Shown piece by piece: positions 1 through 7,081 of a stretch of 18,451 bases of DNA. Under the pieces are notes generated by a model. It ran no database searches. It was not told the origin of the DNA and worked only from the letters and a program-made list of their open reading frames with translations. Source of the DNA: DASQBT01 sp035635075 (GTDB lineage: Bacteria > Pseudomonadota > Gammaproteobacteria > Burkholderiales > Thiobacillaceae); assembly GCA_035635075.1 (NCBI GenBank), contig DASQBT010000135.1:1-18451 (forward strand), read 5' to 3'. The translations under genes and the position numbers were made by a program. Position 1 is the first letter of the stretch; each line of letters starts with the position of its first letter.

Positions 1-781
1 CGGGGTGGGCATCCCCTTCTACGGTCACCGCGAATGGTGTGCCGATTTGCACGGCGCTGGCGCCCAGGCCCAGCAACTCCCGCACTTTCTCGTAACGGTT
101 GATGCCGCCCGCCAGAATCAGCGGGATGCGTTCGCGTTCCAGGCCGAGGTCCTTGAAGAGCTGAAACACCGCCTCCAGCACCGGCGCGAAGTCGAAGCGG
201 CGGTCTGCGATATCCTCGGATTTGGGCGCACCAAGGTGCCCGCCCGCATAACGCGGGTGCTCGATCACGAGCGCATCCGGTAGCCTGCCCTTGCGCATCC
301 ACTTCTTGAGCACCACACCGACGCCTCGGGCGTCGGACAGGATGGGAACCAGCGCGACGTCTGGATAGCCCGCAGCCATCTCCGGCAGATCAAGGGGCAG
401 CCCGGCGCCCATGACGATCGCCTCGGCGCCCGACTCGCAGGATTGGCGCACATGGGCGGCGTGTTCGGTTACGGCCTTCATCACGTTCACCGCAATGAGG
501 CCTTTGCCCTGCGCCGTATCCCGCGTTTGGCGAATTTCCCGGTCCAGCGCAACCAGATTGAGCGCATCGAGCGCTTCCTTGTCGCGGCAACGTTTGCCCC
601 GCTCCACCAGATCCGGGTGGTGATGGCGAAGATCAATGCTGGCGATGGTGCCCATGGCGCCTTCCTTTGCCACTGCGCCCGCCAAACGATGGGCCGATAC
701 GCCCACGCCCATTCCGCCTTGCACGATGGGCAACAATTTTTTGCCCTTGAGGGAAAGACTAAACAAATCGTTATGCAACAT
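1..781 (-). CDS. Nitronate monooxygenase-like FMN oxidoreductase, partial (3' end beyond window)
   Basis: The minus strand is open from an ATG at 781 to base 1, giving about 260 residues with no stop. The N-terminus reads PIVQGGMGVGVS, then AHRLAGAVAKEGAMGTIAS, the usual opening of the nitronate monooxygenase/2-nitropropane dioxygenase TIM-barrel family. The middle has AIVMGAGLPLDLP and YAGGHLGAPK. The visible end has LILAGGINRYEKV and LGLGASAVQIGTPF, the family's FMN phosphate-binding region. Enzymes of this fold use FMN to oxidise alkyl nitronates or act as enoyl reductase-like proteins; the substrate cannot be read from sequence. Family members run about 320-370 residues, so 60-110 are missing. 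The ATG has no good ribosome-binding site, and no better in-frame start was seen upstream. It is divergent from ribE. Confidence 0.85.
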   Translation of the reverse strand, partial: MLHNDLFSLSLKGKKLLPIVQGGMGVGVSAHRLAGAVAKEGAMGTIASIDLRHHHPDLVERGKRCRDKEALDALNLVALDREIRQTRDTAQGKGLIAVNVMKAVTEHAAHVRQSCESGAEAIVMGAGLPLDLPEMAAGYPDVALVPILSDARGVGVVLKKWMRKGRLPDALVIEHPRYAGGHLGAPKSEDIADRRFDFAPVLEAVFQLFKDLGLERERIPLILAGGINRYEKVRELLGLGASAVQIGTPFAVTVEGDAHP

Positions 782-789
782 GGCTGGGT

Positions 790-816
790 CTAACCTGGCC
801 GTCGCGCAGCGACCAT
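790..816 (-). other. Possible 8-codon leader ORF before the nitronate monooxygenase-like gene
   Basis: On the minus strand AAGGGAG is followed six bases later by an ATG that opens MVAARRPG and a TAG stop. The stop lies 8 bases before the ATG at 781, which itself has no clear ribosome-binding site. This arrangement could allow translational coupling. An ORF this short can easily arise by chance. Confidence 0.25.
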
Positions 817-944
817 GGTGTCTCCCTTCGCGTAAATGGGCGAGGGGATAAGGTTGGGCTGCCTCGACGAAAGTGTCGGGGTGGGAGAGACGATCAGGGG
901 GGTGCGTACTGCCATGATCGCTAGGTTAAATTGAGGAAATGAAA

Positions 945-953
945 ATTATATCA
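945..953 (-). promoter_or_regulatory. Extended -10 promoter element for the nitronate monooxygenase-like gene
   Basis: The minus strand reads TGATATAAT here, a perfect TGn extension plus a consensus TATAAT. The hexamer 17 bases upstream is a poor match to TTGACA, as is common for extended -10 promoters. Transcription would start near 938 and leave a leader of about 155 bases. This is a sequence match only. Confidence 0.45.
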
Positions 954-1095
954 GACCCGCCTATCTTCTTTCGCTCAGGCTCGTTCACGAGCTCTCTGAA
1001 CCTGCGCCATCCCGCGGCGGGGTTTCACCAATAGGCCGAAACCCCTAGAATTGCTGTTTTCCCCGAACCGGGCTGCACCAAGCCCACCGCTCTTT

Positions 1096-1701
1096 ATGTT
1101 CACGGGCATTATTCAGGCCATCGGCCGCATTCACGACTATGAAGCGCGGGGCGAGGGCGCCCGCATGGTGATTGAAGCCGGCGGACTGGACCTGTCTGAT
1201 GTTGCGCTCGGCGACAGCATTGCGGTCAACGGCGTGTGCCTGACCGCCGTCGCCCGCACCGCATCGAGCTTCACGGTGGATCTTTCGGCGGAAACCTTGC
1301 GCTGCACAGAAGGCTTTCTGCCGGGAGCCGAGGTCAACCTGGAAAGAGCCATGCGCCTGATGGACCGGCTTGGTGGCCATATCGTTTCCGGCCATGTGGA
1401 TGGCGTGGGCACCGCCATCCGCTTCGAAGCTGCGGGCGACAGCCGGCTGGTCGAAATTGATGCCCCCGCCAGTCTGGCTCGCTACATAGCCGCCAAAGGC
1501 TCCATCACCGTCAACGGCGTATCACTGACGGTCAATCAGGTCCACGACAACCGCTTCAGCCTCAACCTGATTCCCCACACCCTGGCGCAGACCAATCTGA
1601 AACACCTGAAGCCAGGCAGCCGCGTCAACCTGGAAATCGACATGGTGGCGCGCTATGTGGAACGACTGGCGAGCTTTGAGCAGACCAACGACAAAGACTA
1701 A
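1096..1701 (+). CDS. ribE: Riboflavin synthase, alpha subunit
   Basis: Riboflavin synthase converts two molecules of 6,7-dimethyl-8-ribityllumazine into riboflavin plus the pyrimidinedione precursor, the last step of the pathway, in the cytoplasm. The 201-residue protein begins with the family signature MFTGIIQAIG and contains the two internally repeated lumazine-binding domains. The first carries LGDSIAVNGVCLTAVA. The second starts at GGHIVSGHVDGVG and carries AKGSITVNGVSLTVNQV. Length is normal. The frame is open upstream to 1051, but MFTGII is the near-invariant N-terminus, so the ATG at 1096 is preferred although no strong ribosome-binding site precedes it. The ribBX start follows the stop by two bases. 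Confidence 0.96.
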   Translation: MFTGIIQAIGRIHDYEARGEGARMVIEAGGLDLSDVALGDSIAVNGVCLTAVARTASSFTVDLSAETLRCTEGFLPGAEVNLERAMRLMDRLGGHIVSGHVDGVGTAIRFEAAGDSRLVEIDAPASLARYIAAKGSITVNGVSLTVNQVHDNRFSLNLIPHTLAQTNLKHLKPGSRVNLEIDMVARYVERLASFEQTNDKD

Positions 1702-1703
1702 AC

Positions 1704-2795
1704 ATGAGCCTTGCATTAATCAGCGAAATCATTGCCGACCTGAAGGCCGGTCGCATGGTCATTCTGGTGGATGAGGAAGATCGCGAAAACGAAGGCGATC
1801 TGGTGATGGCAGCTGAATTTGTCACCCCGGACGCGATCAACTTCATGGCGAAGTACGGCCGCGGGCTGATCTGCCTGACCCTCACTGATGACCGCTGCCG
1901 CCAGCTCGGCTTGCGTCAGATGGTGAGCGACAATCAGACTGCGCACGGCACCGCCTTCACCGTCTCAATCGAGGCCGCAGAGGGCGTGACTACCGGAATC
2001 TCGGCCGCCGACCGGGCGGTCACCATCCGGGCGGCGGTAGCCCGGAACGCGAAACCGGGCGATATCATCCAACCCGGCCACGTGTTTCCCCTACGCGCCC
2101 AGCCCGGCGGCGTGCTGGTGCGTGCCGGCCACACCGAAGCGGGCTGCGACCTCGCGGGCCTGGCGGGACTGCAACCGGCGTCAGTCATCTGCGAAATTCT
2201 CAAGGACGATGGGACCATGGCGCGCCTGACTGACCTGGTTGAATTCGGCCATCAGCATGGTCTGAAGATTGGTGCCATTGCCGATCTGATTCATTACCGC
2301 AACCAGACCGAAAGCCTGGTCGAGCGCATGACCGAGCGCCTGATCCAGACTGTTTATGGCGTGTTCCGCCTGGTGGCCTACCGCGACAAGGCCGCCAAGG
2401 AAACCCATTTGGCCTTGGTCAAAGGTGAAATCGTCGCCGAGCGCGAAACCCTGGTGCGGGTGCACGAGCCCCTGAGCGTGATGGACTTCCTCGATGTCAC
2501 CGGCGGCCGGCATTCCTGGCCCATCATGGGATCGCTGGAACGGATTGCAGAAAGCCAGAGTGGGGTCATCGTCCTGCTGCATCGGCCGGAGACCGCGGAG
2601 GCTCTGCTGCAGCGCGTAACGCCATCGGACGAACAGCCACAGCCCAAGAAACCGGATCTGCGCGACTACGGCATTGGCGCCCAGATCCTGAAGGACCTGG
2701 GCGTGGGCAAAATGAAGCTGCTGGCCAGCCCCCGAAAAATGCCCGCCATGGACGGCTTCGGCCTGGAAGTGACGGGTTACCTCCCACGCGAATGA
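1704..2795 (+). CDS. ribBX: 3,4-dihydroxy-2-butanone 4-phosphate synthase with degenerate GTP cyclohydrolase II-like domain (RibBX type)
   Basis: The N-terminal half (about residues 1-205) is a complete DHBP synthase, which makes the four-carbon unit of riboflavin from ribulose 5-phosphate. It shows DEEDRENEGDLVMAAEF at 23-39 (acidic metal-binding loop), GHVFPLRAQPGGVLVRAGH and the TEAGCDL active-site segment. The C-terminal half resembles GTP cyclohydrolase II only at its end (RDYGIGAQILKDLGV). The zinc-binding cysteine cluster normally in SECLTGDVFGSLRCDCG is replaced by a cysteine-free stretch (VRVHEPLSVMDFL onward), and the catalytic QEGRGIGL segment is absent. Cyclohydrolase activity is therefore unlikely. 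This matches the RibBX variant described in Proteobacteria. An active RibA should be encoded elsewhere. Confidence 0.93.
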   Translation: MSLALISEIIADLKAGRMVILVDEEDRENEGDLVMAAEFVTPDAINFMAKYGRGLICLTLTDDRCRQLGLRQMVSDNQTAHGTAFTVSIEAAEGVTTGISAADRAVTIRAAVARNAKPGDIIQPGHVFPLRAQPGGVLVRAGHTEAGCDLAGLAGLQPASVICEILKDDGTMARLTDLVEFGHQHGLKIGAIADLIHYRNQTESLVERMTERLIQTVYGVFRLVAYRDKAAKETHLALVKGEIVAERETLVRVHEPLSVMDFLDVTGGRHSWPIMGSLERIAESQSGVIVLLHRPETAEALLQRVTPSDEQPQPKKPDLRDYGIGAQILKDLGVGKMKLLASPRKMPAMDGFGLEVTGYLPRE

Positions 2796-2809
2796 ACTAA
2801 GGATGCATC

Positions 2810-3277
2810 ATGCCACGCGACCCGAACACCACTGAACTGGACCCCATATACGAGGGCAAAGGCCTGCGCATAGGCCTGGTCATGAGCCGCTTCAATCAGG
2901 ACATCGTTGATGGTCTGCTGTCTGCCTGTGAGTCCGAACTTGTGCGACTGGGTGTGTCCAAGAAGGACACCCTGCTTGCCACGGTGCCCGGTGCACTGGA
3001 GATTCCGCTTGCCCTGAAACGGATGGCGCAGTCGAAGGAATTCGATGCGCTGATTGCCCTGGGCTCGGTGGTGCGCGGAGACACCTATCATTTCGAAGTG
3101 GTATCCAACGAAATGGCGGCCGGCATCAGTCGGGTCGGGCTCGAGATGGATATTCCAATCGCCAACGCGGTGCTCACCACCGACACCGATGACCAGGCCC
3201 TGGTGCGCATGTCGACCAAGGGCGCCGAAGCGGCGCAATGCGCGGTTGAAATGGCCAATCTGCTGAAACGTCTATGA
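2810..3277 (+). CDS. ribH: 6,7-dimethyl-8-ribityllumazine synthase
   Basis: Lumazine synthase condenses the DHBP synthase product with 5-amino-6-ribitylaminouracil to give the substrate of RibE. The 155-residue protein has the standard motifs in order: SRFNQDIVDGL, VPGALEIPLALKR, LGSVVRGDTYHFEVVSNE with the catalytic histidine, and PIANAVLTTDTDDQALVR, with the phosphate-binding arginine near the end. AAGGA lies 8 bases before the ATG, a good ribosome-binding site. The last four bases overlap the nusB start (ATGA), so the two are probably translationally coupled. Confidence 0.97.
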   Translation: MPRDPNTTELDPIYEGKGLRIGLVMSRFNQDIVDGLLSACESELVRLGVSKKDTLLATVPGALEIPLALKRMAQSKEFDALIALGSVVRGDTYHFEVVSNEMAAGISRVGLEMDIPIANAVLTTDTDDQALVRMSTKGAEAAQCAVEMANLLKRL

Positions 3278-3756
3278 GCGGCTCCCGGCGCTTGGCACGG
3301 GAGTATGCGTTGCGCGGCCTGTATGGCTGGCTGCTGAGCCGGCAGAGCCGCACCGACATAGGGAGCACCCTGCAGGAAGACGCACAGTTCAAAAAGGCGG
3401 ATGAAGCCTACTTTAGCCAGTTGTTGCAGGGTGCGATCGAGGATGCGCCCAATCTGGAAGCGAAACTGCGACCCTGTCTTGACCGCGAGGTCGGCGAGCT
3501 CTCCCCGGTCGAGCGCGGAATACTATTGATCGGCGCTTATGAATTGACCGCCTGCCCCGATGTGCCCTATCGGGTAGCTATCAACGAAGCCGTGGAACTG
3601 GCCAAACAGTATGGTGGCACCGACGGGCACAAATACGTCAACGGTGTGCTGGACAAACTGGCAAGGATGATGCGTCAAGACGAAATGACGATATCTGCAA
3701 ACCAAAGGAATGAACCAGCCACAAAGGACAGCAAAGTCACGAAGAAAGACATGTAA
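3274..3756 (+). CDS. nusB: Transcription antitermination factor NusB
   Basis: NusB pairs with NusE (ribosomal protein S10) on boxA RNA to support rRNA antitermination. Family features are RRLAREYALRGLYGW at the N-terminus, SPVERGILLIGAYEL in the middle, and then VPYRVAINEAVELAKQYGG and YVNGVLDKLARMMR. The core ends near residue 136. A polar tail follows (SANQRNEPATKDSKVTKKDM) that is not part of the usual fold and that looks like an intergenic repeat read as protein. The ATG overlaps the ribH stop. The rib-nusB arrangement is common in Proteobacteria. Confidence 0.95.
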   Translation: MSGSRRLAREYALRGLYGWLLSRQSRTDIGSTLQEDAQFKKADEAYFSQLLQGAIEDAPNLEAKLRPCLDREVGELSPVERGILLIGAYELTACPDVPYRVAINEAVELAKQYGGTDGHKYVNGVLDKLARMMRQDEMTISANQRNEPATKDSKVTKKDM

Positions 3757-3764
3757 GCTGGTTC
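3701..3764. repeat. Repeat-like sequence forming the nusB 3' tail
   Basis: The text CACAAAGGACAGCAAAGTCACG (split here as CACAAAGGACAG, then CAAAGTCACGAAG) resembles the CACAAAGGACAC-type repeats found between genes in many environmental bacteria. An 8-base inverted repeat flanks it: GAACCAGC at 3712-3719 and GCTGGTTC at 3757-3764. The nusB stop codon falls at its right edge. Assignment is by eye. Confidence 0.3.
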
Positions 3765-3804
3765 TGTAGCGTTAGTGACCTTAGTGGTTCCCGATATTCA
3801 TCAC

Positions 3805-4806
3805 ATGCTTGGCGAATTCGCACTCATCGAAAAGTACTTCACCCGCCCGGCCCCCTCCGCGGTGCTGGGGGTAGGCGATGACTGCGCGCTGGTGCGGCCG
3901 TCACCTGCCATGGAACTCGCCATCACCACCGACATGCTGGTGGCGGGCCGGCATTTTCTCCCCACCGACGGCCCCGGCACGCTCGGCCACAAGGCGCTGG
4001 CGGTCAATCTGTCCGATCTCGCCGCAATGGGCGCCAGCCCGCGCTGGGTGCTGCTGGCCATTGGCCTGCCGGAAGCGGACGAAAACTTTCTGCGCGGTTT
4101 TGCCGGCGGTTTTTTCGGCTTGGCGCAGAAATTCGGCGTCGAACTGATCGGCGGCGACACGAGCCGCAGCGGCCTGCTGAGTATTGCCATCACCGCGATA
4201 GGCGAACTTCCGGCTGGCGCCGCCCTGAGGCGCGATGGCGCCCAAAGCGGCGATGACATATGGGTCTCCGGCACGCTGGGCGATGCGGCCGCTGCGCTTG
4301 CTCATCATCAGGGCGCGCTGAAGCTTAGCAGCGAAGAATCGGTTGCCTGTTTCCCCCGCCTGTTTGTACCCACGCCTCGAGTGGCACTGGGCCTGGCGCT
4401 GCGCGGCATCGCTCATTCCTGCATCGATGTGTCAGACGGCTTTGCCGCCGACCTGGGCCACATTCTGGAGCGATCGGCCAAGGGTGGAGAAGTGGAGTTT
4501 GAATTGCTCCCCCTCTCGCCCGCGTTGAAAGCACACGCGCATGAGAAAGCGGCGCACGGCTGCGTACTGGCCGGCGGTGATGATTACGAATTGGTGTTCA
4601 CCGCATCGCCGCACAGGCGCACCGAGATCGACGCGCTTTCAGACCAGCTTCAGCTTTTGCTGACCCGGGTGGGCCAAGTTCTCCCGTCCCCCAGCGGGAG
4701 AGGGGCCCGGGGTGATGGAGAGCGTTTGATCATTCGCAGGAACGGTGAGCAGATACCCTTGGCTCGAACCGGCTTTGACCACTTTGCATCCGCCTCAGCC
4801 GAATAG
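3805..4806 (+). CDS. thiL: Thiamine-monophosphate kinase
   Basis: ThiL phosphorylates thiamine monophosphate with ATP to give thiamine pyrophosphate. The 333-residue protein has GVGDDCALV, ITTDMLVAGRHF, KALAVNLSDLAAMGA, LIGGDTSRS, CIDVSDGFAADLGHI and GGDDYELVFT, the acidic metal- and ATP-binding motifs of the PurM-like fold in the right order. The start at 3805 (MLGEFALIEKYF) matches the family N-terminus; GTG codons at 3775 and 3784 would add a short, unsupported leader. Near residues 293-305 the chain reads PSPSGRGARGDG, which is a REP-like palindrome translated in frame. It lies just before the final GEQIPLARTGFDHF segment and is probably tolerated as a surface loop. Confidence 0.94.
   Translation: MLGEFALIEKYFTRPAPSAVLGVGDDCALVRPSPAMELAITTDMLVAGRHFLPTDGPGTLGHKALAVNLSDLAAMGASPRWVLLAIGLPEADENFLRGFAGGFFGLAQKFGVELIGGDTSRSGLLSIAITAIGELPAGAALRRDGAQSGDDIWVSGTLGDAAAALAHHQGALKLSSEESVACFPRLFVPTPRVALGLALRGIAHSCIDVSDGFAADLGHILERSAKGGEVEFELLPLSPALKAHAHEKAAHGCVLAGGDDYELVFTASPHRRTEIDALSDQLQLLLTRVGQVLPSPSGRGARGDGERLIIRRNGEQIPLARTGFDHFASASAE
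4681..4722. repeat. REP-like palindromic element inside thiL
   Basis: CTCCCG (4681-4686) and CGGGAG (4695-4700) form a stem around TCCCCCAG, followed by AGGGGCCCGGGGTGATGG. This is the usual layout of the short CTCCC...GGGAGAGGG...GGGGTGAGGG elements in proteobacterial genomes. It is read in frame within thiL. Related copies lie at 4821-4912 and 7753-7788. Confidence 0.65.
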
Positions 4807-4820
4807 TCGGGCCACTGCCG

Positions 4821-4912
4821 CCCCTTATCCCCAGCCTCTCTCCCAGCAAGCGGGGAGAGGCGTGCAATTTCCTCCCTCTGTCCGTTCAGGCAGAGGGGGC
4901 AGGGGTGAGGGC
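4821..4912. repeat. Compound REP-like palindrome in the thiL-pgpA gap
   Basis: Two stems lie in tandem. CCTCTCTCCC (4835-4844) pairs imperfectly with GGGGAGAGG (4852-4860), and CCTCCCTCTG (4871-4880) pairs with CAGAGGGGG (4891-4899). The outer arms CCTTATCCCC and AGGGGTGAGGG are also roughly complementary, so the whole unit could fold into one long hairpin with internal loops. Such a structure may stabilise the upstream transcript or partly terminate it. Confidence 0.65.
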
Positions 4913-5016
4913 ATGGCCACCAACCGGACGGATCGATGTGTGGGAGATATCACCGGCGGACAGGGCCGCGGTGAGGCGGATTTAAGACAGTGGAGAGGAA
5001 CTGGGGGCGAAGGGCA

Positions 5017-5496
5017 GTGAGTCAGCCCGATGCAAGATTTCTCCTCAGCCACCCCGCTCATTTCATCGCCCTGGGTTTCGGCAGCGGCCTCGCTCGCAAG
5101 GCTCCCGGCACCTTCGGCACGCTGGCAGCCTTTCCCCTCTTCTGGGTCTTGCAACAGTCCAGCTTGTCGGTGCAGATCGTGCTTGTCGTCGCGGCGGTCA
5201 TGCTCGGCATCTGGGCCTGCAATCTGACCGGCCTGCATTTGAACCAGCACGATTCCGGCCACATCGTCTGGGACGAGATCGCCGCTTTTCTGCTCGTGCT
5301 GATCTTCACTCCCGTCGGCCCCTGGTGGATGCTGTACGCTTTCGCGCTGTTCAGGCTGTTCGATATCTTCAAGCCCTTCCCCATCGGCTGGGCGGATGCC
5401 ACCGTCAAGGGCGGCATCGGGGTCATGCTGGACGATCTGCTGGCCGCGGGCTACGCTTTGTGCATCCTGTTCATCACACGCCACATGCTTTCATGA
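5017..5496 (+). CDS. pgpA: Phosphatidylglycerophosphatase A
   Basis: PgpA removes the phosphate from phosphatidylglycerol phosphate at the inner membrane to give phosphatidylglycerol. The protein has HPAHFIALGFGSGLARKAPGT (read as HPAHFIALGFG, SGLARKAPGT) then FGTLAAFPLF, the hallmark N-terminus. HDSGHIVWDEIAAF carries the conserved acidic residues, and RLFDIFKPFPI and GGIGVMLDDLLAA follow. Several hydrophobic segments fit a membrane protein. I prefer the GTG at 5017 (MSQPDARFLLSHPAHF, 159 aa), preceded by GAAGG; a GTG at 4990 would add nine residues. The stop overlaps the pncC start as ATGA. Confidence 0.94.
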   Translation: MSQPDARFLLSHPAHFIALGFGSGLARKAPGTFGTLAAFPLFWVLQQSSLSVQIVLVVAAVMLGIWACNLTGLHLNQHDSGHIVWDEIAAFLLVLIFTPVGPWWMLYAFALFRLFDIFKPFPIGWADATVKGGIGVMLDDLLAAGYALCILFITRHMLS

Positions 5497-5987
5497 GACC
5501 CCCGGACGCAGAGCTGTTCCAACTCTCCGAGCAGCTTGGCCTGCTGCTCAAACAGAAGGGCTGGATGCTGGCCAGCGCCGAATCCTGCACCGGCGGCTGG
5601 TTGGGCCAGGTGGTGACCTCGGTTGCAGGTTCATCGCAGTGGTACGAGCGCGGCTTCATCACCTACACCAACTTGGCCAAACAGGAAATGCTGGGCGTTT
5701 CCGCGGCCACCTTGAACGCTCACGGCGCAGTATCGGAAGAGACCGTCCGCGAGATGGCCCAGGGCGCACTGAAAAACAGCCGCGCCCAGATCAGCGTCTC
5801 CGTATCCGGAATCGCCGGTCCGGGCGGCGGCACGCCCAGGAAGCCGGTCGGCACCGTATGCATAGCCTGGACAAGCATCGACGGCAACTTGTCATCCACG
5901 ACCTGCCGGTTGGGCGGGGACCGCGAGGAGATCCGCTCCCGGGCTGTGGCCGCTGCACTGCGCGGATTGATAGAGCTGCTTTGCTGA
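5493..5987 (+). CDS. pncC: Nicotinamide-nucleotide amidohydrolase (CinA C-terminal family)
   Basis: PncC deamidates nicotinamide mononucleotide to nicotinic acid mononucleotide in the pyridine nucleotide cycle. The 164-residue stand-alone CinA C-terminal domain has the SAESCTGGWLG motif at residues 28-38 with the catalytic Ser31, then WYERGFITYTNLAKQEMLGV, VSGIAGPGGGTPRKPVGTV and the terminal arginine-rich helix DREEIRSRAV. There is no N-terminal molybdopterin-binding domain, as is normal for PncC. Its ATG overlaps the pgpA stop. Upstream extension of the frame to 5325 only shadows pgpA. Confidence 0.95.
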   Translation: MRPPDAELFQLSEQLGLLLKQKGWMLASAESCTGGWLGQVVTSVAGSSQWYERGFITYTNLAKQEMLGVSAATLNAHGAVSEETVREMAQGALKNSRAQISVSVSGIAGPGGGTPRKPVGTVCIAWTSIDGNLSSTTCRLGGDREEIRSRAVAAALRGLIELLC

Positions 5988-6206
5988 AGCAGGGCCGCTT
6001 GTCAAGGTCTTCCGCCAAGGCTTACATGGTCGGCCCTTCTTGCCAAGCGTTCCTGAGTGAAGACAATCCATCGCAGTGTAGGCGCATGCCGCTGCGAGCC
6101 GTGCGAGAGTCCAACGACCCACCGATCGGCCGTTGGTCCCTCCATTAGCGCGAATGATCTGGTCTGGCTTTCTGTATCAATGGAATGGGCACAAGGTCGA
6201 GGCCCT

Positions 6207-6776
6207 TCAGTCGGTGTATTCAATCAGCTTAACGACCCTAAGCACGCCCGCGGTCGTGGCGGCGGTCTGGGCAGCCGCATCGGCCTCGCTGTGGGTCAGC
6301 AGGCCCATGAGGTAGACGACGCCGCCTTCAGTGACCACTTTGACATGAATGAAATTCACCCCGCTGCCATTGAGCAACCTGGTTTTGACGTTGGCGGTAA
6401 TGGCGCTGTCTTTGACCTCAGACGCCATCGACTCCACACCTCCGAGGGTGATCTGGTTATATACCGTGTCCACCTTGGGAATGCTCTTGATGGTCTCTTG
6501 GATCTTTGCCCTGGTGGCTTCATCGGGAGCCTGGCCGGTCAGCAGGACCTTGTGATTGACGCTGGTGACGCTTACACTGACCGAGGGCTGTGGAAACAGC
6601 TCGTGCATGCGGTTCAGGCCATGCAGCTCAATTTGCTCGTCGTCCAGATAATCTCGCGGCGTGCGACGTTCGTCGGCCACCGTGGTCGTTTTTCCCCCGC
6701 CGGCCGCGGGGCTTGCACAACCATTCAGTGCAGGGGTCAGGGCTGCAATTAAGGCCAGACAAAGAATGCTACGCAT
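6207..6776 (-). CDS. Lipoprotein with two BON domains (DolP/YraP-like)
   Basis: The 189-residue protein starts with a lipoprotein signal, MRSILCLALIAALTPALNGC, with a lipobox LNGC and Cys20 as the lipidation site. Two BON domains follow. The first (about 65-115) contains SVSVSVTSVNHKVLLTGQAP and DTVYNQITLGG. The second (about 120-188) contains SAITANVKTRLLNGSGVN, VVYLMGLLTHSEAD and LRVVKLIEYTD. Related proteins such as DolP (YraP) sit in the outer membrane and support envelope integrity. GGGAG precedes the ATG at a good distance. The gene converges on pncC across a 219-base gap that contains an imperfect hairpin (CCAACG...CGTTGG near 6110-6137) but no T-run. Confidence 0.9.
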   Translation of the reverse strand: MRSILCLALIAALTPALNGCASPAAGGGKTTTVADERRTPRDYLDDEQIELHGLNRMHELFPQPSVSVSVTSVNHKVLLTGQAPDEATRAKIQETIKSIPKVDTVYNQITLGGVESMASEVKDSAITANVKTRLLNGSGVNFIHVKVVTEGGVVYLMGLLTHSEADAAAQTAATTAGVLRVVKLIEYTD

Positions 6777-7045
6777 GAGTTGCTCCCGTTAAGACGCCAT
6801 CCGCCGCATCGCCAGGGCGCGCGGATGGTCAGCAAGATCGAGTCCTGCCGCGAGTCAGAAATGTGGCATGGGCCAAGGGCACGCAGTAACAGCGAAATAT
6901 ACTGCTCATTCAATTCCTCAAACTGATAGCCGAACACTTGGTCGACAGCACCATCACTGTCCTGAATGAATCCATGTTCGTCAAACCCTCCGGTGCGTTG
7001 CCGCGCATGCTCTACCACGCCGTCTGACGTTGGAGATAGAGCCAA
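6749..7045 (-). CDS. Doubtful small ORF upstream of the BON lipoprotein gene
   Basis: A 98-residue frame overlaps the start of the BON gene by 28 bases. Its middle part (GFIQDSDGAVDQVFGYQFEE, then LNEQYISLLLRALGPC) looks protein-like, with acidic residues and an amphipathic stretch. The last 35 residues, rich in Cys and Trp, cover the BON promoter region and look non-coding. No family is recognised. No other gene is visible in 6777-7081. Confidence 0.22.
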   Translation of the reverse strand: MALSPTSDGVVEHARQRTGGFDEHGFIQDSDGAVDQVFGYQFEELNEQYISLLLRALGPCHISDSRQDSILLTIRAPWRCGGWRLNGSNSCVAFFVWP

Positions 7046-7081
7046 CGATTGATCATTCCCTATGGAGTTGAGCCGCGCTTT

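Larger units (their letters stand above)
782..1095. other. Divergent intergenic region between the nitronate monooxygenase-like gene and ribE
   Basis: This 314-base stretch holds the minus-strand TATAAT box, the 8-codon leader ORF and a 14-base palindrome at 979-992 (GCTCGT, TC, ACGAGC). A perfect 8-base inverted repeat, GGGGTTTC at 1019-1026 and GAAACCCC at 1038-1045, is followed by TAGAAT, which could be a ribE -10 box. The stem could act as an operator or attenuator. The conserved elements of an FMN riboswitch, often found upstream of rib genes, are not recognisable. A degenerate REP-like segment may begin near 842, where GGGGATAAGG is shared with the reverse complement of 4823-4832. Confidence 0.5.

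Noticed and set aside
840..1090. An FMN riboswitch before the rib genes
   Set aside because: The conserved blocks of the element were looked for and not found on the plus strand.
3801..4416. Long minus-strand frames opposite thiL
   Set aside because: They lack ribosome-binding sites and family features; the plus strand carries well-conserved ThiL motifs.
4681..4912. A CRISPR array from the repeated GGGAGAGG-like units
   Set aside because: The units are palindromes of unequal length with no regular spacers, which fits REP-like elements instead.
5396..6148. A 250-codon plus-strand frame across the pgpA end and pncC
   Set aside because: It is out of frame with pgpA and pncC, both of which have clear motifs, and is rich in Arg as expected of a shadow.
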